DNA of 64,000 nucleotides, taken from positions 2,261,396-2,325,395 of the forward strand of contig VCAZ01000069.1 in the NCBI GenBank assembly GCA_005784505.1. Reading direction: 5' to 3'. The notes beneath the pieces are model-generated. The model saw nothing but the letters and a program-made list of their open reading frames with translations. It searched no databases and had not been told where the DNA came from. Of the stretch, positions 12,018 through 25,003 are shown piece after piece. The translations under genes were made by a program, and so were the position numbers. Source of the stretch: Bagarius yarrelli. Its lineage: Eukaryota; Chordata; Actinopteri; Siluriformes; Sisoridae. Position 1 is the first letter of the stretch. Each line of letters starts with the position of its first letter.

Positions 12018-15000
12018 CATGCGGAAACACAACAGAATCAGGCTAAAACACAAAGGAATTAAGCCTTAACACAAAGGAATCAAGCCTAAAGACAAAGGCA
12101 AAACAAAAAAACAAAAAAATAAAGCCAAAACACAAAGGAATGAAGTGGAAACACAACAGAATCAAATGGAAACACAACAGAAACAAGCTGAAACACAAAA
12201 AACATGTAACAAAATCAATCAAGCCAAAACACAACATATTTAAGCCGAGACACAAAAACAAGCCAAAACACAAAAAAATCATGCAGAAACACAACAGAAT
12301 CGGGCTAAAACACAAAGGAATCAAGCCTTAACACAAAGGAATCAAGCCTAAAGATAAAAAAAATGAAGCCAAACACAAAAACAAAAAATGAAGCCAAAAC
12401 ATAAAGGAAGTGGAAGAGCAAGTGGAAACACAACATAATCCATCCTAAACACAAATAAATTGAGCCGAAACAGTATCAAGTGGAAACACAACAGAATCAA
12501 GTGGAAACACAATATAATCAAGCCAAAACACAAAATAAATGAAACACAGTGGAAACACAACAGAATCAAGTGGAAAACACAACAGATCAAGAATCAAGTG
12601 AAAACACAACAGAAACAAGTGAAAACACAACAGAATTAAGTGTAACACAACAGAATCAAAGTGGAAACACAACAAGCCGAAACACAAATAAATCAAGCGA
12701 AAACAGGAAAAGAATTAAGTGTAAACATAGCAAAAACAAGCCAAAACACAAAAAAAACAGATGAAACACAAAATCAATCAAGCTGAAACACAACAAAATT
12801 AAGCAGAAACACAAAAGAATTAAGCAAAAACACAACAGAATTAAGCCGAAAACACAACAATCACAAAAAAAAACACCAAAGTAATCAAGCCAAAACACAA
12901 CAGAATCAGGCCGAAACATAACAGAAATAACCAGAAACACAACAGAAATAAGCAGAAACAAAGAAACAATCCAGAACACAAAAGAATTAAGATGAAACAC
13001 AACACAATTAACCAGAAACGCAAAAGAAATAAGCTAAAAACACAATATAATTAAGCCAAAACACAAATAAATTTAACTGAAACAAAAAAAAAACAAAAAA
13101 GCTGTAACACAACAGAATCAAGTGGAAACACAGCAGAATCAAGTGGAAACACAACAGAAACAAGCTGAAACACAACAGAAACAAGCCGAAACACAAAGAA
13201 ATCAAGCTAAAACATGGCAAAAAACAAATGAATCAAGCCAAAGCACAAAGGAATCAAGCCTAAACAGTGTCGAAAAACAGAATCGAGCCACAAAAACAAT
13301 CAATCCAAAATGCAACGAAATCAAGTGTAAACACAACAGAATTAGGCAGCAACACAACAGAAATAAGATAAAAACACAATATAATCAAGCCTTAACACAA
13401 ATAAATTAAGCCAAAAAAAACACAACAGAATCAAGTGGAAACACAGCCAAATTAGACCAAAACATAAATCAATCAAGCCAAATGACAAGGAATCAAGTTA
13501 AAAAACAACAAAATCAATTGGAAACACAATAGAATTAAGTGAAAACAACAGAAACAAGCCAAACACACACAAAAAAAATCAAGATGAAACAAAAATCAAT
13601 AAAGCCAAAACACATCAGAATCAATTGAAAACACACAAAAAAAAATCAAGCCAAACCATGACAGAATCAAGACAAAACACAACAGAATCAAGTGGAAACA
13701 AAACATAAACAAGCCAAAACACAAAAAAAATCAAGCAGTAACACAAATCAATCAAGCAAAACATAATGGAATCAAGTGTAAACACAACACAATTAGGCAG
13801 AAACACAACATAATTAAGCCAAAACACAACAGAATCAAGTTAAATCACAGCAGAAAATAAGTGGAAACACAACAGAAACAAGCCAAAACACAAAAAATCA
13901 AGCCAAAACACAACAACAAAATACAGGGGAAACACTACAGAATCAATTGACACAAATAAATTAAGCCAAAACGCAAATAAAATTAGGCAGAAACACAACA
14001 GAAACAAGTGAAAACACAACAGAATTAAGTGTAACACAACAGAATCACAAAACATTAGGCCAAAACATAAATCATTCAAGTAAAATTACGAGGAATAAAG
14101 TTAAAAAACAACAGAATCAATTGGAAACACACACAAAAAAAAAAATCAAGCCAAACCGCAACAGAATCCAGTGGAAGCACAACAGGAATCATTCGAAAAC
14201 ATGCACACACAAAAAATCAAGCCAAAACACAAAAGAATCATTCGGAAACACACACACACAAAAAAAAATCAAGCCAAAACACAAAAGAGTCATTCGGAAA
14301 CACACACACACACACAAAATCAAGCTAAACCACAACAGAATCGAGCCGAAACACAAAGAATCAATCCAAAAGGCAATGAAATCAGGTGGAAACACAACAG
14401 AATTAGGCAGAAACACAATATAATCTAGCCAAAACACAAATAAATTACGCCAAAACACAACAGAATCAAGTGGAAACACAACAGAAGAATCAAGTGGAAA
14501 ACACAACAGAATTAAGTGGAAAACAACAGACAAAACAAGCCGAAACACAACAGAAACAAGCCGAAACACAAAGAAATCAAGCTAAAACACAAAAGAATTA
14601 AGCCAAAACACAGCTGAATGAAATGAAAACACAATAGAAATAAGCAGAAACACAAAAAAGAAACAAAGAAGAAACACAAATCAATCAAGCAAAAACACAA
14701 CAGAGTCAAGTGGAAACACAACAGAATCGAGTGGAAACACAACAGAAACAAGCCGAAACACAAACTGAATCAAAACACAAAAAAAAATTAGGCCAAAACA
14801 CAACAGAATCATTTGGAAAAAAACACACACAAAAAATCAAGCTAAACCACAACAGAATCGAGCCGAAACACAAAGAATCTATCCAAAAGGCAATGGAATC
14901 AAGTGTAAACACAACAGAATTAGGCAGAAACACAATATAATTAAGCCAAAACACAAAAAAATCAAGCCAAAACACAACATAATCCAGGGGAAACACAACA

Positions 15001-15387
15001 GAATTAAGTGGAACACAACAGAATCACAAAAATTAGGCCAAAACATAAATCAATCAAGTCAAATTACGAGGAATAAAGTTAAAAAACAACAGAATCAATT
15101 GGAAACACAAGAGAATTGAGTGGAAACAAGCCGGAAAACAACAGAATCAAGCCAAAAACACAACTGAAATTAAACCAAAACAAACAAAAAACACAAGAAG
15201 TAAGCTGAAACACAACAGAATTAATTGGAAACGCAAAAAAAAATCAAGCCAAAACACAACAGAATCCAAGGGGAAACACAACAGAATCAATTGGAAACAC
15301 AACAGAATCAACAGAAACAAGCCAAAACACAAAAAAATCAAGACAAAACAAAAATCAATCAAGACAAAAAACAACAGAATCATTCGG

Positions 15388-15426
<39 letters not shown>

Positions 15427-18400
15427 CAAGCCGAAACACTAAGAATCAATCTAAAAGGCAACGAAATCAAGTGTAAACAGAACAACAGAATAAGGCAGAA
15501 ACACAATATAATTAAGACAAAACACAAATAAATTAAGCTAAAACACAACAGAATTAAGTGGAAACACAACAGAAACAGGCCCAAACACAAATCATTCAAG
15601 CAGTAACATAAACGAATCAAGTCAAAACACAACAAAATCAAGTGGAAACATAACTGAAACAAGTCAAATCGCAAATAATTAAAATGAAACACAAATCACA
15701 CAAGCCAAAACACAAAATAAAACAGAATTAGCCAGAAACAAACTAGAAACAAGCTGAGACATAATATTATCAAGCCAAATTAAACTTGAACACAAATAAA
15801 TTTAGCCGAAACACAACAAAATCAAGTGGAAATAATAAAAGTAATTGGAAACACAAAAAAATAAGCAGAAACACTGCAAAACACAAAAAAATCAAGGAAA
15901 AACACAAAAAATCTAGTGGGAACACACCAGAATCAAGTGAAAACACAACAGAATCAAAATGGAACACAACAGAATCAAGCAGAAACACAAAGGAATTAAG
16001 CCAAAACACAAAAGAATTAAGCAGAAACACAACAAAAACACAAAACTTAAAACTTAAACACAGTGTAATCTAAACATAAATAAATGAGAACAAAAGACAA
16101 CAAAATCGAGTGGAAACACACCAGAATCAAGTGGGAACACAAAAGAATTAAGTGGAAACACAGCAGAAACAAGCCGAAACACAAAAAATCCAACAGAAAC
16201 AAATCAATCAAGCAAAAACATAAAGGAATCAAGCCAAAACACAACAGAGTCAAGTGAAAACACAACACAAACAAGCAGAAACACAAAAAAAATCAAGATG
16301 AAACGCAACTCAATCAAGCCAAAACACAAATAAATCCAGCCAAAACACAACATAATAAAGCCAAAACACAAATAAATCAAGCCAAAACACAAATAAATCA
16401 AGCCAATACACAACATAATAAAGCCAAAACACAAATAAATCAAGCCAAAACACAACAGAATCAAGCCGAGACACAACAGAACAGCGGAATCAAGTGGAAA
16501 CACAAAAGAAATCAAGATGAAACACAAATCAATCGAGTCAAAACACAACACAATAAAGCCAAAACACAACAAAATCTAGTGGAAACACAGCAGAATCAAG
16601 TGGAAACACAGCAGAATCAAGTGGAAACACAGCGGAATCAAGTGGAAACACAACAAAAGTAAATGGACACACAACAGAAACAAGCTGAAACACAAAAAAT
16701 AAAGCAAAAACACAAACTAAACAAGCAAAAACATAAAGGAAGTCAAGTCAAAGCAGAAAAGAATCAAGTGTAAACACAACAGAATCAATTAGAAACTCAA
16801 CAGAATTAAGTGTGAACACAACAGAATCAAGTGAAAACACAACAGAATTAAGTGGAAACAACAGAAACACAACAGAATCAAGCCAAAACACAACAAAATC
16901 AAGCCAAAACACAACAAAATCTAGTGGAAACACAGCTGAATCAAGTGGACACACAGCAGAAACAAGTCGAAACACAAATAAATCAAGCCAAAACACAAAT
17001 AAATCAAGCCAAATCACAACATAATAAAGGCAAAACAAATAAATTAAGCCAAAACACAACAGAATCAAGCTGAGACACAATGGAATCAAGCCAAGACAAA
17101 AATATTAAGCCAAAACATAAAAAATCAAGCCAAAAACACAAAAGAATCATGTGAAAACACAAATAAACAACAGAATTAATTGGAAACACAACAGAAACAA
17201 GCCGAAAAACAAAACAAATAAAATAAAACACAAACTGCACAATGTAATTAAGCCAAAACACAAATAAATCAAGCCAAAACACAAAAAATTAAGCCTAAAC
17301 ACAAAGAAATCAAGTCGAAACACAAAGAACTCAAGTAAAAACACAACAGAATCAAGCCGAAACACATAGAATCAATCCAAAACACAACAGAATTATGCAG
17401 AAACACAACAGAATTAGGCAGAAACACAAAGAAATAAGCTGAAACACAATATAATCAAGGAAAAACACTAATACATTTAGCCAAAACACAACAGAATCAA
17501 GTGGAAACACAGTGAAAACAAGTGGAAACACAACAGAATCAATTAGAAACACAACAGAAACAAGCCGAAACACAAAAAATTAAAGTGGAAACACAACAGA
17601 AACAAGCCGAAACACAAAAAATTAAAATGAAACACAAATCACACAATGTAATTAAGCTAAAACATAATATAACTAAGGCAAAACACAAAAAAATTAAGCC
17701 TAAACACTAATAAATTAAGCTGAAACGCAAATAAATTAAGTTGAAACAGAACAGGATCAAGTGGAAAAACAGTGGACACAAGTGAAAACATAACAGAATC
17801 AATTGGAAACACAACAGAAACAAGCCACAACAAATCAATCAAACCAAAACACAACGAAATCAATCTGAAACACAAAGGAATCACAACGAAACACAAAGGA
17901 ATCAAGCCAAAACAAAAAGGAATCAAGTGTAAACACAACAGAATCAATTAGAAACTCAACAGAATGAAGTGTAAACACAACAGAATCAAGTGAAAACACA
18001 ACAGAATTAAGTGGAAACAACAGAAACACAAAATAATCAAGCTGAAACACAACAGAATCTAGTGGAAACACAGCGGAATCAAGTGGACACACAGCAGAAA
18101 CAAGTTGAAACACAAAAAAAATCAAGCAGAAACACAAATAAATCAAGCCAAAACACAACATAATAAAGGCAAAACAAATAAATTAAGCCAAAACACAACA
18201 GGATCCAAGACACAATGGAATCAAGCCAAGACAAAAATATTAAGCCAAAACATAAAAAAATCAAGCCAAAAAACACAAAAGAATCATGTGGAAACACAAA
18301 TAAATTAAGCCGAAACACAACAGGATCAAGTGGAAACGCAACAGAATTAATTGGAAACACAACAGAAACAAGCTGAAAAACAAAACAAATAAAATAAAAC

Positions 18401-18540
18401 ACAAATCACACAATGTAATTAAGCCAAAACACAAATAAATCAAGCCTAAACACAACAGAATCAAGCCAACAATAAAAAAACAACAGAAATCACCCCGAAA
18501 CATCAAAACCGAATCAACCCAAACAAAAGAATCCAAAGAT

Positions 18541-18846
18541 CCAAAACATAACAGAATTATGCAGAAACACAACAGAATTAGGCAGAAACACAAAAGAAAT
18601 AAGCTGAAACACAATATAATCAAGGCAAAACACTAATACATTTAGCCAAAACACAAATAAATGAAGTGGAAACACAACAGAATCAATTGGAAACACAACA
18701 GAAGAAAGACCAAACAAAAAAATTAGGATAAAACACAATTTGATCAAGCCGAAACACAACAGAAACCAGCCGAAACACAAAAAATTTAAGTGGAAACACA
18801 ACAGAATTAGGTGGAAACACAACAGAAACAAGCCGAAACACAAAAA
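18541..18846. repeat. Higher-order duplication within the 21-bp array, copy 1
   Basis: A 306-bp block that I read as identical to 20069-20374 (offset 1528 bp), although adjacent monomers differ widely. It indicates recent segmental copying inside the array. Confidence 0.8.
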
Positions 18847-19277
18847 ATTAAATGAAATGAAACACAAATCACATAATATAATTAAGCCAAAACACAAATA
18901 AATCAAGCCAAAACACAAAGGAATCAAGCCGAAACACAGATAAATTAAGTGGAAACACAACTGAATCGACTGGAAACACAGTGAAAACAAGTGGAAACAC
19001 AACATAATCAATAGGAAACACAACAGAAGAAAAAAGCAGAAACAAAAAAATTCAGATGAAACGCAACTCAATCAAGCCGAAACACAACAGAATTAGGCAG
19101 AAACACAAAAATCAAGCCGAAACACAAAAAGAATCATGTGGAAACACAAAAGATTCAAGTTGAAACACAGATAAATTAAGCCGAAACACAACAGAAACAA
19201 GCCGAAACACAAAAAATTAAAGTGGAAACACAAATCACACAATGTAATTAAGCTAAATCACAATATAATCAAGGCAT

Positions 19278-19322
<45 letters not shown>

Positions 19323-20068
19323 AAAAAAAAAAAACAAAAATCAAGGCTAAACACTAATAAATTAATCTGAAACACAAATAAATTAAGTTAAAACACAACA
19401 GGATCAAGTGGAAACAACAGAAACAAGCCGAAACAAAAAAATCAAGATGAAACACAAATCAATCAAGACAAAACACAACGAAAATCAAGCTGAAACACAA
19501 AGGAATCACGCCGATGCACAAATGAATCACAACGAAACACAAAAGAATCAAGTTGAAACACAACTGAATCAAGCCGAAACACAACAGAAACAAGCCGAAA
19601 CACAACAGAATCAAGCTGAAAACGCAAAGAAATCAAGACAAATACAACACAGAATCGGGCCGAAACACACACACACCCGAAAAATTAATGAATCAAGCCA
19701 AAACAGAAAGAAATAAAGCCGAAACAAACGAAAATATTAAGCGAAGCGAAACACAACAGAATCAAGCCTAAACACAACAGAATAAAGCTGAAACACAAAA
19801 ATATTAAGTCGAAACACAAAAGAATCATGTGGAAACACAAATAAATTAAGCCGAAACACAACAGGATCAAGTGGAAACACAACAGAATTAATTGAAAACA
19901 CAACAGAAACAAGCTGAAAAACAAAACAAATAAAATAAAACACAAATCACACAATGTAATTAAGCCAAAACACAAATAAATCAAGCCAAAACACAAAGGA
20001 ATCAAGCCTAAACACAAAAAAATCAAGCCTAAACACAACAGAATCAAGCCGAAACACAAAGAATCAAT

Positions 20069-20374
20069 CCAAAACATAACAGAATTATGCAGAAACACAA
20101 CAGAATTAGGCAGAAACACAAAAGAAATAAGCTGAAACACAATATAATCAAGGCAAAACACTAATACATTTAGCCAAAACACAAATAAATGAAGTGGAAA
20201 CACAACAGAATCAATTGGAAACACAACAGAAGAAAGACCAAACAAAAAAATTAGGATAAAACACAATTTGATCAAGCCGAAACACAACAGAAACCAGCCG
20301 AAACACAAAAAATTTAAGTGGAAACACAACAGAATTAGGTGGAAACACAACAGAAACAAGCCGAAACACAAAAA
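20069..20374. repeat. Higher-order duplication within the 21-bp array, copy 2
   Basis: Second copy of the 306-bp block at 18541-18846. A flanking block with three copies starts at 17144, 18281 and 19822 (about 160 bp each, high identity), so the duplicated module was larger and has since been rearranged. Confidence 0.8.
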
Positions 20375-20477
20375 TATTAAGTCGAAACACAACAGAATCA
20401 AGTGGATTCACAACAAAATAAAGGCAAAACACAAATAATTCAAGCCGAAACACAACCAAAAAAAAAAAAAAACACAT

Positions 20478-21630
20478 GCAATTGTAAATTCTTTACTGTT
20501 GCGCACAAAGAGACTGTAAATATAAGTTAAAATGTCAAAATGCATCTTTATTTAATACTTTACTTAATAGGTTTATTACACATATTAAGATTACATAACG
20601 TCTCTTGTTGTATAACGTCTCCCACAGGAAACCTAAGTTCTATTCAGTGCCAACATTGTCCCTTATTGGTCGGGACTGTTTTAGTTGTGTTGGGACTTCT
20701 TACCGTTGTGTCGTGAACTGAAATGTCGATGTGTTTTGCGCTACGGTGCCACTGTAGGCTTTGTAAATGTTACTGATATCAAGTTCCCAAAAACATAAAG
20801 GGATTTTTTTTTTCTGTCTATAACTGCTGATAATGTGCGATTAACATTTAAATATTGAGAAGCAATGTGTTAATACAGAATCTTATGGCAACCTTGATTC
20901 TGCAACATGTTCTTTTTTCTCTTTTTAGTACTTTACACTTCTTTCTAATTAATTCTTTCTAATCTGCTTATTACATTCTGTCAAAAAATGTTAATATCCA
21001 ACTACTGACAACAGACCACTTATTAATAACAGCTCATGACATCACCCTTCTTATTGCCAAGATGAATACAACTTGCTTTACTCTCTATTAGACTTTGTCA
21101 ATATAAACAACAAAATCGATCCATGTTAGCATGCACACACACTCTTCCTATAAAACCTTCTTATAGGTTATGCCACAAATTGCCCTTATCAAGCATAAAT
21201 GTGTTAACAAATACCACACTGCAAAGTCGATCCAGGCCACAGGAGTCATCAGTCATTCAATACTTTATGGTAAAGCATCGATTTGATTAATGGTGAGTCG
21301 CTAGCTAGCCTTTATAGTTTATAGTGATGGTTCCAGTTAGCACAGAGCTTAGGGATCAGGTAAAGGTTATCATTAAAGTTTATGCCTGTTCTATGAGTGC
21401 CTAGACTGACCAGGGGCCGAGTGACAATTACCTGTCATTTTTCTTCAGCTAATCAGTGCTAGCATGCATTCAAATCATCCACTATATCAACTGAATGCCG
21501 GCAAGTTTAGTCTCTGTGCTACTAATTTGTGTGAACTCTCATATACTTCGCACAAGAACGTAACTAATAAAAGGTTATTGTTTTAGGCTTTTGTGATCTG
21601 TCTTGGTTTGGACAATAATTTCATCTCCTG
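20478..21630. other. Intergenic, no gene seen
   Basis: Unique-looking AT-rich DNA after the 21-bp array. No coding signal or clear repeat. Confidence 0.5.
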
Positions 21631-21806
21631 GTTACATTTACAGCATTTGGCAGATGCCCTTATCCAGAGTGACTTACATTTATACAGCTGAGCAATTAGG
21701 GGATAAAGGCCTTGCTCAGGGGCCCCAGTAGTGGTAGCTTGGGAATCGAACCCACAATCTTCGGGTTGGTAGGCCAACACCTTAAGCATGAGCCACCAAT
21801 TCCCAG
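21631..21806 (-). mobile_element. tRNA-derived SINE (family A)
   Basis: Inverted copy: ATTTACAGCATTTGGCAGAT tail on +, then GGAATCGAACCCACAATC (B-box complement) and GAGCCACCAATTCCC. Confidence 0.85.
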
Positions 21807-22109
21807 ACAAGGGATTCCCTGTGACAGGCCTAGCGCTAATTTCTTCCAAATAAGTGCAACTGTTGTTTTTGCCAATGTGCCCAAAATGGTACCACTAAAG
21901 ATTATATATTCTAAACAATTTTTTTGGGGGCTTTTTTTGGCTTTTTAGGCAATGATCATTCATGATTTGTTTTTGGACAGCTGATCACAAATTTCTGTAT
22001 TTTTTCAAACATCCTATTCAGATTTTGTGTTATTTACATTTCTCTAATAGAAATATTACACTTTTGTAAAGACTTTTTACCAGATTGTTTAGAGAGGCTA
22101 TGGGTATAT

Positions 22110-22290
22110 ACTCCTTCAGCCACAAAAGTATTAGTGAGATCAGGTACTGATCACTAGGTGAGGAGGTCTGGGGTGCAGATGGTGTTCCAGTTTATCCCAA
22201 AAGTGTTAAGATCGACAGTTGGAATGCGGGGCAGTCAAGTTCTTCCACAACTAGTCAACATTGTCAAGCTGGACCCATTTAATGGTAAAG
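22110..22290 (+). mobile_element. Tc1-derived MITE fragment
   Basis: TTAGTGAGATCAGGTACTGA, AGGTCTGGGGTGCAG, CCCAAAAGTGTT and AGTCAAGTTCTTCCAC are internal blocks of the family. Confidence 0.6.
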
Positions 22291-23059
22291 TGTCCACCAA
22301 ATTTCGAGAATATAGTGCAAATCCATTGTTTTTTAAAAATAACTGGAGGAGGAGCGGATTTTCAGCAGTAACTCAAGTATGTGTATAGTCACTCAAAAAC
22401 ATATTACCGCCACCATCTAGTGGCAGAGACACAAAACCTCTCACATAATTATTGTGGTAAGATTATTCCCGGTCCAATGCCCTCACTCTCAGATTTGTAC
22501 AAATGTTGTTGGTTTTTTTTTACTAATAAAACTAGTAGTTTTTATATTAACAAAGTAGTTACATTTTAACAGTCATCTGAACGTAATCTTTGTGATATAA
22601 ATATACACATGAATATGTTTAAATATATAAAATTACAATATACAAAAAGTTTCCACCAACACTAAACCAAGCAAATAGGTATAAACTGTCCATTTAATAA
22701 TTATTGCTGTGATTAATATGTTTTTAGCTGGCGAGAAGTTATTGAACTAGTAGTAGTAGTAGTAAACACCCATATTGGAGGTCATATCCTGTAGTTATGG
22801 GAACAATACTCAGAAGGAGTATGTTTCAGAAGGATCAAATTATGGGCTTGCCAATAGTTAATAATATTAGGTTATAAACAGTCCATCATAATATTAAAAT
22901 CTGGAAAAATCAGGGTAAACCATCACCTTTGAGAAGGACATGTGAGAGCAGTTAAACATTTAGCGAAGGTAAAGCGAAGAGGATTTCCACACACACGCAC
23001 TATGCAAATAGAATTTGAGAGAATAACAGCTGTGTAGCCTTAGGAAAACCTATTGTCTG

Positions 23060-23403
23060 TGGGGCTAATCAGAAAAAGCCTCATTTTTGGAGCTTGATTA
23101 TTGGGCACTTCAACAATGAAAAAGGTCACATGGTCTGATTAGTCCGATTCAGACAGTGAGAGTGATGAACGCATTAGGGTAAGGAAAGATGCAAATAAAG
23201 AGATGCAGCCTTTGTTTAAGCCAGTGTGGGGCGAGCTGGTTAAATCAAGGTTTAGCATGATGTGCCCAGTCAGCTAACTACCTCAGTGTAGTAAATGACC
23301 AGGTTTTTCCATCAGTAGAGTTTCCCCTGATAGCTGGGGTATATTTCAAGATGACAATGCCAGGACAAATAGTGACCTTATTTTTCACTTATGGATTAAC
23401 CAC
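23060..23403 (+). pseudogene. Tc1/mariner-like transposase relic
   Basis: Fragments of a transposase frame include a FQDDNA-like segment (TTTCAAGATGACAATGCCAG at 23345-23364), the position of the second catalytic Asp. It ends at a TTCACTTATGGATTAACCACC-like motif (about 23383-23403), directly before the 40-bp repeat and the minisatellite. Many stops. Confidence 0.55.
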
Positions 23404-23405
23404 CA

Positions 23406-23445
23406 AAACATTGAAACCTTAAACTCATTAGGATTTTTTAGGTAT
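23406..23445. repeat. 40-bp direct repeat flanking minisatellite array 1 (left copy)
   Basis: Identical to 23709-23748; starts AAACATTGAAACC and ends TTAGGTAT. It lies immediately after the recognisable end of a Tc1-like relic. Confidence 0.85.
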
Positions 23446-23702
23446 TTTTAGTGATGAGGGGATTAGTGATGAGCGGATTAGGGATTAGTAATGAGGGGAT
23501 TGGAGATTAATGATGAGGGGATTGGGGATGAGGGATTAGGATTGGTGTGGGATGAGTGGATTGTTGTTGATGAGGGATTGTTGATAAGGGATTGTTGATG
23601 AGGGATTGGTTGATTAGGGATTCGTGATGAGGGATTAGTGATGAGGATTAGTGTTTAGTGATGAGGATTAGTGATGAGGGATTAGTGATGAGGGATTAGT
23701 GA
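23446..23702. repeat. G-rich minisatellite, array 1 (about 14-bp unit GATTAGTGATGAGG)
   Basis: About 257 bp of degenerate repeats of GATTAGTGATGAGG with GGGGATT and TTGATGAGG variants. Bounded by a perfect 40-bp direct repeat (23406-23445 and 23709-23748). Same family as 26066-26632. Confidence 0.9.
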
Positions 23703-23708
23703 TCAACC

Positions 23709-23748
23709 AAACATTGAAACCTTAAACTCATTAGGATTTTTTAGGTAT
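23709..23748. repeat. 40-bp direct repeat flanking minisatellite array 1 (right copy)
   Basis: Second perfect copy of 23406-23445. The pair suggests that the array expanded inside a duplicated segment. Confidence 0.85.
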
Positions 23749-24637
23749 GTTGTACATGTAACGTATAAAACTGTTTAGAAAATAATAATAATTCTCTATG
23801 TATCCATGTATGTGGTGCTTTTCAGAAAGAATTTATAATAGCAGAAAAAAAACACTTGACTGAAGAAAAATAAATTTAGTATTTGAGTTAGAATTCCTGC
23901 AGTATGAAAAATATATAGATTTTTAATAGAAACTAATAGGGGTACAACTCAACGTCCCGTAAAAAAACAAAGCTCTATAGTATTATTATCCTTCCTACAC
24001 ACCAAACAAGACCCAAACCGATCTACAGTTTGGCACACTGCAGTTAGGCGAGTAACGTTCTCCTGGTATTTGCCGAAAAAAGACTTATCACTTATTCTAT
24101 GCCTAGCATTGTGTTTGAAGATGCGAGGCTTGCATGTAGCCGCTCGACAGTGAAAGGTCCTGCCGTGAAGTGTTTTTTGTTTTTTGTTTTTTTGCTGCTA
24201 TTGATGCCAGTCCAATTTAGCAATTTTGGAACCATGTAACTTCAGTGTGTCTTCTGCGTCACGTGTTTCACCTTTCTTAATTCCACTCAGACTTGAATAT
24301 AGATGTATAGAAGTGAATATATAGAAGTGAATATAGATGAGAGATGAAATTACACAACACAACTGACTTATTGTGCAGGGGTAGCAAACTATCACGGTAA
24401 CATACTTATATTATCTAGCTCATCATATATAGTGTTAAAACAGTATATACTATGTTTATACTGTATATATCCCTGTCATAAATAATAACAAATCAATTTT
24501 TTCAATTGCATTTATTATTTAATTTTTTTGTGCCTATAATATTTATAACTATATTATGCTGTGGTAATGTATATTTGAATTATTGAAAGGTACATATACT
24601 CTCAATTTATTTCAGTAGTCGGTCCTATAGCATCCAA
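23749..24637. other. Intergenic, no gene seen
   Basis: AT-rich with short poly(T) and TATA runs. No open frame with a recognisable product. Confidence 0.5.
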
Positions 24638-25003
24638 ATTTCCATCCATCTATTTATTGTCCTAATCGGGGTCACAGGGATCTAGTCCATCTGTCATTGG
24701 GCGAAAGGCAGGAGTTGCAGCCTGGACAGATCGCTGGTCCATGGCAGGGCCACATACAAACAAATAACCCATACACCCCTTCCCCACAAACACACACACA
24801 CTCTTCTAGGGGCAATTTTAGAATCATTAATCTATCTAACATGCAAGTGTTTGGACTGTGGGAGGAAATGGGAGAACCCGGAGTAAACCCACACAAGCAC
24901 AGGGAGAACATGCAAACTCCACACAGAAAAGCCTCTGTCGGGAATCAAACCTGGGACCATTTTGCTGTGAGGCAACAGTGCTAAGCAGTAAGTCACAGTG
25001 CTA
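24638..25003 (-). mobile_element. tRNA-derived SINE-like repeat (family C)
   Basis: Inverted copy: GGACTGTGGGAGGAAATGGG, AACATGCAAACTCCACAC, GAATCAAACCTGGG and GTGAGGCAACAGTGCTAAG, read on +. Confidence 0.8.

Larger units (their letters stand above)
12018..20460. repeat. 8.4-kb satellite-like array of degenerate 21-bp monomers
   Basis: Roughly 400 head-to-tail monomers close to GAATCAAGTGG followed by AAACACAACA (21 bp), with variants GAATCAAGCC-, GAAACAAGCCG-, AAATAAATTAAG- and AATATAATTAAG-. The + strand is strongly A-rich and T-poor. Because 21 is a multiple of three, long open frames arise on both strands by chance: Gln/Asn or Ser/Thr heptads on +, Leu/Cys/Phe heptads on -. These are not genes. 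Local CA runs (14270-14325, 15391-15422) and a poly(A) run (19279-19319) interrupt it. Boundaries are set where the AAACACAA motif first and last recurs. Confidence 0.95.

Noticed and set aside
12018..20460. CRISPR-like or rRNA-spacer array
   Set aside because: There are no unique spacers between constant repeats. Monomers are contiguous and drift gradually, and the genome is vertebrate.
12043..20477. Dozens of open frames of 60-240 codons on both strands
   Set aside because: All are heptad translations of a 21-bp tandem repeat. Frames overlap on both strands, with no splice, promoter or family signal.
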